NCBI RefSeq assembly: GCF_011397635.1
Contig: NC_064769.1
Coordinates: 13,161,207 to 13,225,206, forward strand
Length of the DNA stretch: 64,000 bases
Source of the DNA: Epinephelus fuscoguttatus
Taxonomy: Eukaryota; Chordata; Actinopteri; Perciformes; Serranidae
Direction: 5' to 3'
Shown here: positions 58,491 through 64,000 of the stretch, one piece after another
Layout of the letters: the number at the start of each line of letters is the position of its first letter
How positions within the stretch are numbered: position 1 is the first letter of the stretch
Notes under the pieces: generated by a model
What the model saw: only the letters and a program-made list of their open reading frames with translations
Database searches by the model: none
Told to the model about the DNA's origin: nothing
Position numbers and translations under genes: made by a program

Positions 58491-61400
58491 TGCTGTCTTT
58501 TTATAGCGTATTTTACTTCAGTATATATTATAAATTGTATTATAAGCAATTATATTTGTCAAAATAATTGATAGAGTGTTTGACCTTCAAATCTATAAAA
58601 ACAATGCACTGTCTACTGTATCATATTTAATACAAACATTTTCACAACAATAAAGCTCCTTCAATTAAGCAAATTTTGCTTGAAATTTTGGTTAAAAATA
58701 CAGATCTTACCTCAACTTTCCTCAGTTTTTGAAAAGTGACTTACTTTATAAATCATGTGCAACAAGGAGGCCATCTTGAATTTGGTAACTAGGACCTCCA
58801 ACTTCCTGCATTACACTGATAATCCTCTAGGGGGCAGTTAGCATGAGCCAGATTGTATGCAATAGGTTTGTCAGGTAATTATTGATCTTGTCTCAGAAAC
58901 AAATGGCGTTATAGGGTTAGTGCAGCACTCTGATCATTTAAACTCTCATGTAAACACCTCAGAGGGGTTATGTCAAATTATGTCATAAATCTGAGGAAGC
59001 GTAACCCAATTAACGGGCCAAGATTCATCATCAGTCTCTTTAATTGTGGACTGGAGCTGTGAAATGTGCCATGCATACTTCCTAGACTGATTGCTCTCAG
59101 TGATTTGATTGTGCATACTCACCTACTCACTCATTTATTATTTATTACTCGGCAACTTTAATAAGGTGTTTCCTGTAGCTACAACACATCCTCGACATTA
59201 ACCTGATTGTCAAACAAATTCAATTATTGCTCAAGTTTAAATTACTGTACAGCGCATAAATGATTCATTCTAATCTGGTTATTTTCAGTAATTTATTTAT
59301 AGTGTGCATGCAAACCTCCTCAATCAAGAAACAGAGAAGAGGAAGAAAGACAGTGGGGGAGGATGAGGAGAAAGACAGTTGAGGATAAGAGAGAGGAAAA
59401 AAAAGATCTGTGAGAAAAGATCTGAGATTTAGAAATGAGAAAAGAGAAAGAGAGCAGAGGGAGCAGGAGCCTGTAAAGAAAATGATTCATTCAGAAACTA
59501 AATACAGCTTCATCTTGAAAGATTAGAATATTACAGTGAGGGTTACTGCTCAGGAATGTCTGTGTGAAGCAGAGATAGTATCTCATCTTGAAGAAAGGGA
59601 ATACGGAATACAGATGATGGCTGAGAGTTACGTGAGAAATATTAGACTTAATATTTCACTGCTCAGTTGACGTCTCAAGCCACTGTTTTATGGTCAGATG
59701 AGGACTTATCGCTCAATCGAGCTGTCGAGTCGACATGCTTCTTTCATGTGTGACAAGAGGATTTTCCTGCTTTAGAGGGGAGGAGATTTTCTTTTCTTTG
59801 AGGCTCAAGTTGAGCTGAGTCTAAAAAGGAGAATTTGGCAGCAATAGAGGAAGGTGTTGGAGGAAGAAGAAAAAAAAAAGATAAAGTGAAGCCCGGAAAG
59901 GAGTGAGTGATGGAAAAGCCATAAAATCTGACAGGACAGATTCCATCAATTAAAAAGCTTCTTGAAGAAGTCTTAGCCCTCAAAGAAAAGCAGAGCTCAG
60001 CACATCACACAGTATCAATCTAGCTGAAGAGCTCAGACAGCAATATATTAAGAAAAAAATGGAAATCATTTTCATGCAAGAATTTCGTCCTCTCCCAATG
60101 AGTAAAAAATTGACCCGAGTAAATTTAAAGTCACACAACTGCATTTTAAAGCTACTTTAATCAATATTTTCACATTGACAGTAGATCAAACATTTAATGT
60201 GAAAGAGGTTGCTCATACAGAAGTTATGAAGCCACAGATATTATTATCTAACTCTGCAGTTCCCTTCTAAGTGACTTTCAGCTCCTTGTTTTGGTTTCTG
60301 GCCACACAGCTTTAATGGTTAGGTTCACTCTCATAGCTCTCATATCATTTGTTTTCGACTACAGCAGGCAGAGATGTAAACAAATACATGATTACATATA
60401 CAGACAAAGATACGGTTGTGTAGTTCGCAGTAGAATTCACGTATTGAATATAAGCAAAAACATATGGACACCTGATGACACTGATGATGTCTCTCTAGCT
60501 GAAATGCGTCTGTGACTATATGATCTTTGCCAGTATGGAGCACCTTTTTTATATTGGCCAAGATTTTTGGAGTTGTGCACACTGCTGTTTTTCATTATAG
60601 TTATATAGTTACTAGTTATTAATTAAAGTTGCGTAATTAGTTACAGTTACTACGTACTTCTCTCAAAAGTAAATGAATTACTTTACCAATTACTACACAT
60701 AAAAGTAATAAGTTACTAGGGAAAATTAACTTTTGTGTTACTTTTAAACAATTGCTTCAATTCTCTTGTTATTGCACATATAGCTGTAACAATGTGGTGC
60801 TACTGTGGCACAGTGTGGGATGAGACAATTATCAGTGATTGTACCCATTATCACCATGATGAGCAGTAAGTAGCCGAACAATAAAAGACTAAGAAGAATA
60901 GAAATGGTACAGTTATTGATATGGTATGGTTGTTTTAAACCTTTACTTTACTGAATGTACAGAACAATTACTGTATTTGATATATACTGTTGCCGTAATA
61001 TAAAATTACATATACAGTGATAGAAGACGTTGGTCACCCACCTCTAGAGTGGAGTATGTAACAGCTAAAGAGACAGATATTTCCCTCAGGGGTTGGTGGA
61101 GAGCGGAGACCAAAATGACTCCAAATGAATGCTAATGTTGCCCCGTGTCTGCTGGATGTATAAATAGGCAGCAGTTGCTAACAAGTACCTTATTAACATC
61201 ATCAGGTGATGTCATAGGGTTGAGCCAAATCTTCGGAATGAGACAAGCATACGTTACGGATAATGTACTAACAGGTATCATCTGAGTCAGTATCTGTACT
61301 TTGTGTAGCTGTGTTCAATCTCTTCCTCTTGTGATTTAAAAAAGAAAAAAAAAAAAAAAGGTCTAAAGTTCAATTCTGAGGCTCCTCTGTAAATAGTTTT

Positions 61401-61580
61401 CATCCTTTTGATCTTCTGATCAACCCATATCAAATTCAGGTTTTAAAACAGCTTTGATTAGCCTCCACCCTTTTCCTTTTAAACTCTGCCCAATTTTGGT
61501 TGTAACCCCGCCCAGTCAAAGGACAGATACAGACACAGATAAAAGTAATGATATACTCGCTTTTCCCTAATGTCGACATT

Positions 61581-62192
61581 AGCCCCTTTTACACTGCCAG
61601 ATTTTCCGCGAATGTTGGGCAGTTTTGCCGGCAAGCTGCGAGCGTTTAGTCACACAGAAATGGATTGGCAAGTTGATCCAAGGTGCCCAATTTTCCGCCG
61701 TGTAGGGGTTAACGTACTGGCGGGACCTTTTTGGTTTAAAAGGAACGAGGTGCCCTTCCGCCACGGGAGGGGCTGTTGATGACTTGTGGGAGGAGCTGTT
61801 GATGACGCCTCACGTGCGACCCACTGGCGGTGGATAAACAGGAAACAGCTGATAGCAGGCGAGCAGCTAGTAGCAAGAGGGAAACGCAAACCTGACAGAC
61901 ACTGTAAAGATGAGCAACTGGGAAGACAAAGAATTGCGCGCCCTCCTTGCCCTCGCAAACGAAGAGGCCATTAACTGTCAAATGACGGGGACGGTGAAGG
62001 ACAGGCCAACTTAGGAAGGAGAGAATCACCGAAGGACTGATTAGCCGCAGCTTCCTTCGGAGTACGTCACTATTTACGTCACACGCTGAGCTACACATTT
62101 TGTTGCCCGATTTTGTTTTTATACTGCCAATGCTGAAAGAAAACTGATTGGGCTTTCCTGCAAATTTACACAATTCCTATTTAAAAAGGGCT
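61581..62192. mobile_element. 612-bp element with AGCCC(T)4-type inverted ends
   Basis: Left end agcccctttt acactgccag; right end ttaaaaagggct; flanked by ATT on both sides (61578-61580, 62193-62195). GC-richer than its surroundings. Terminal repeats plus a 3-bp flanking repeat suggest a PIF/Harbinger-type MITE, though that superfamily prefers TWA. The 145-codon frame on the minus strand inside it has no recognised domain. Confidence 0.6.
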
Positions 62193-62199
62193 ATTATGT

Positions 62200-64000
62200 G
62201 TACAGCTTGTTGTACTGCCCCCAAGTGGCCAAAAAATGAATAAATAAATAATTGAATGGAGTTTTAAATTTTATTGGTAATCCTTAAGCTTTCAAAGAAA
62301 TCATGTAAGTCGTGATTGTTTGTTTAAAATTGTGCACAATACATGGCGAATATTTCCATTAGTTGTAAAAAAAAAAAAAAAAAAATGCACTGAAAAACAT
62401 CAATATTTAGTTTGAACGTGTTTGTGCATGAATTAAAGTCTGTATGATAATATCAGACATGTAATTTTTTTTTGTTTTATTTGATTAGTTGTTTTTTTTT
62501 ATTTTAATCAAACAAAAAAGGGGAAAATCTATTGTATCTATTCAAAAAGGGGGAATAGCAGGAAATTGCAAACATTAGTTTAAAAAATTCTAGACAAATA
62601 AAAGTCTAAGAAAAAAAATATTGATATGTCAAGTACAAAACTATTATGACACACAACTATTGTGTCACTGTGTGTTTGCACACGGAGCTTTGTTCTCCAG
62701 TCGCTCAGGACATCTTTCAGAGCAGAGCTTATGTAAAAATGCTAATGACACTTAAAGCATGCAAATGTAAATACTAGTGGCTACAGAATGTAACATTTTG
62801 AACATTTTGTACTCAACCAACACTCATAACGCTTCATTTGTTCTGGTTTTTAAGGGTCTCACATTACATGAAGAATAATGCATGATGTATCTGATGTTAT
62901 TTATCCGGCACCAGTGGCACATTAACTGCATGTTAATACGTGAATCTGATTGTGTGGTCGTGCACAAGTGTTAATTAGTGAGTGCAGTTGTGATTTTCCT
63001 TTCTGCTAATGGCGAATGTGCCGTACGGAACAAAGTAGGGTCTAACAAGGAACTGTTGTGCTTAATCCCCGAGGAGTTTGCGGAGACGGCAGCCTAATCA
63101 GATCTGTACTGTGCTGCTTTATCTCTGCTACTGCTCTGTCTATTGCTCGATCACGCATTTCGCTGGAGGAGCTCGATGGGCTGCTGCTCTGAGATGGATT
63201 AATGACTCTCCGGACCATACGTTTTCAGCTAAACTATGAGTCCACTAAGAGTTTTTTCTTTTTTTTTCCCAAACACAATCCGTCATCGCCTTCGCTGAAC
63301 AGCAGATAATTGAGGAAAAGCTTGCTGAGGAAGCATTCTTGCTCTTTCTCTCTTTCCTGCTAGCCGACTGTTATCTTTGGGGATGCCACTCACGCTTGTT
63401 TGATATCTGTACTGTGGCCTCGTTTCACACTCGCATTGTTTTCTCTCTGTTCCTCTCATTCACAGTCTGTGCAGACTCTTTTAAGCATCCTATTTGTCAA
63501 TGAATGCCTCTTCACATCAGCGATATGAATATGCATGCCAGGCGCAGTGGTGGTGGTGGTGGTGGTAGGGTGGAGGATTCCTCTACGGAGTCTCCAAGAC
63601 TCGTAGGACGAGGGCCGCAGACTGATCCATTGGGAGGGCTTGAGACGAACATTTTGTGACAGCGCCTACAGAAACAACTCATCACTCGCCATTCTCACCA
63701 CACACCCATCATGAATCAGCGCTTCCTGACACACATCTCCACTGACACAACATCGCATGACGGGGCCGGATACTCGCACGCTGTCCTTCGATTGCAATAG
63801 ACCAGAGAGTGAGTTGGTGGAGCATAAGAGACTCCGCAGACTGGGCACTGGGAAGGAATTTGGGATGACTCTTAATGCATCTCAATAGCTCCAACTTTTT
63901 TTTTTTTCTCTCACCGTGTATCCCTCATTCACTCTCCTTCCTTTTTTTTAAACTCTAGTGTGCAGTGAAATATTCATCCACATTAAAAATTAATCACAGC
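62200..64000. other. Right end of window, no gene seen
   Basis: Poly-A (62369-62386) and poly-T runs, and a (GGT)n at about 63547-63568. 63000-63460 is somewhat less AT-rich. No exon or RNA gene could be supported. Confidence 0.45.

Larger units (their letters stand above)
56665..61560 (+). other. Probable insyn2 intron or 3' flank, no exon recognised
   Basis: I looked for the expected Ser-starting terminal exon after a plus-strand acceptor and found none convincing. It contains repeat E (58290-58490), the 44-bp palindrome and a purine-rich stretch at 59330-59480. 60600-60780 carries 'agttactagttatt' words of a common fish repeat. Confidence 0.45.

Noticed and set aside
61736..62173. 145-codon minus-strand frame
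   Set aside because: Lies wholly inside the inverted-repeat element 61581-62192; no transposase or other motif seen.
10072..64000. DOCK-family exons around insyn2, expected because mammalian INSYN2 genes are nested in DOCK introns
   Set aside because: I looked on the minus strand on both sides of insyn2 and found no DOCK-like exon; the fish arrangement may differ or the exons lie outside.

Overview
The window is eukaryotic and almost certainly from a ray-finned (percomorph-type) teleost fish. Genes are split by GT-AG introns. Intergenic DNA is AT-rich and full of microsatellites and short interspersed elements typical of fish genomes. The recognisable proteins are vertebrate families.

Layout. 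(1) 24-10071, minus strand: the 5' half of a thrombospondin-4 gene (thbs4). Twelve coding exons give the first 500 residues (signal peptide, N-terminal laminin-G-like domain, coiled coil, four EGF-like modules, start of the calcium-binding type 3 repeats); the gene runs off the left edge. (2) 10072-23776: intergenic, with no gene I can support, but a 496-bp inverted repeat, a broken BED-finger hAT remnant and a hAT element nested in a second element. (3) 23777-31585, minus strand: a complete six-exon gene for a 181-residue BNIP3/NIX-family mitophagy receptor, divergent from BNIP3 and NIX and best explained as the fish-retained paralogue bnip4. (4) 31586-50793: intergenic, with interspersed repeats, a decayed LINE ORF2 end, microsatellites and strongly strand-biased purine/pyrimidine tracts. 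(5) 50794-56664, plus strand: two coding exons of an INSYN2 (FAM196) family gene, an inhibitory-synapse scaffold protein. It has a very long first coding exon (about 991 codons) containing an array of roughly 20-residue repeats. Its last coding exon was not found and probably lies right of the window. (6) 56665-64000: probably an INSYN2 intron, with repeats and a perfect 44-bp palindrome.

The three genes are not an operon-like unit: one is extracellular matrix, one outer mitochondrial membrane, one postsynaptic. Their neighbourhood is informative about ancestry. From general knowledge, human BNIP3 and INSYN2A lie on 10q26 with DOCK1, BNIP3L lies on 8p21 with DOCK5, and INSYN2B and THBS4 are on chromosome 5 (INSYN2B inside DOCK2). 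A BNIP3-like gene beside an INSYN2 gene and thbs4 therefore looks like the chromosome-5 member of that paralogon, in which mammals lost the BNIP gene. This is inference; the a/b identities of the paralogues are not settled by the sequence alone.

The most interesting signals are the six-unit CTTQxQT repeat in INSYN2 (possible multivalent LC8 docking), the divergent BNIP3-type receptor with Thr in its membrane-helix dimer motif, its intron 5 made almost entirely of a fold-back transposon ending beside the splice donor, and two long palindromes (496 bp and 44 bp).
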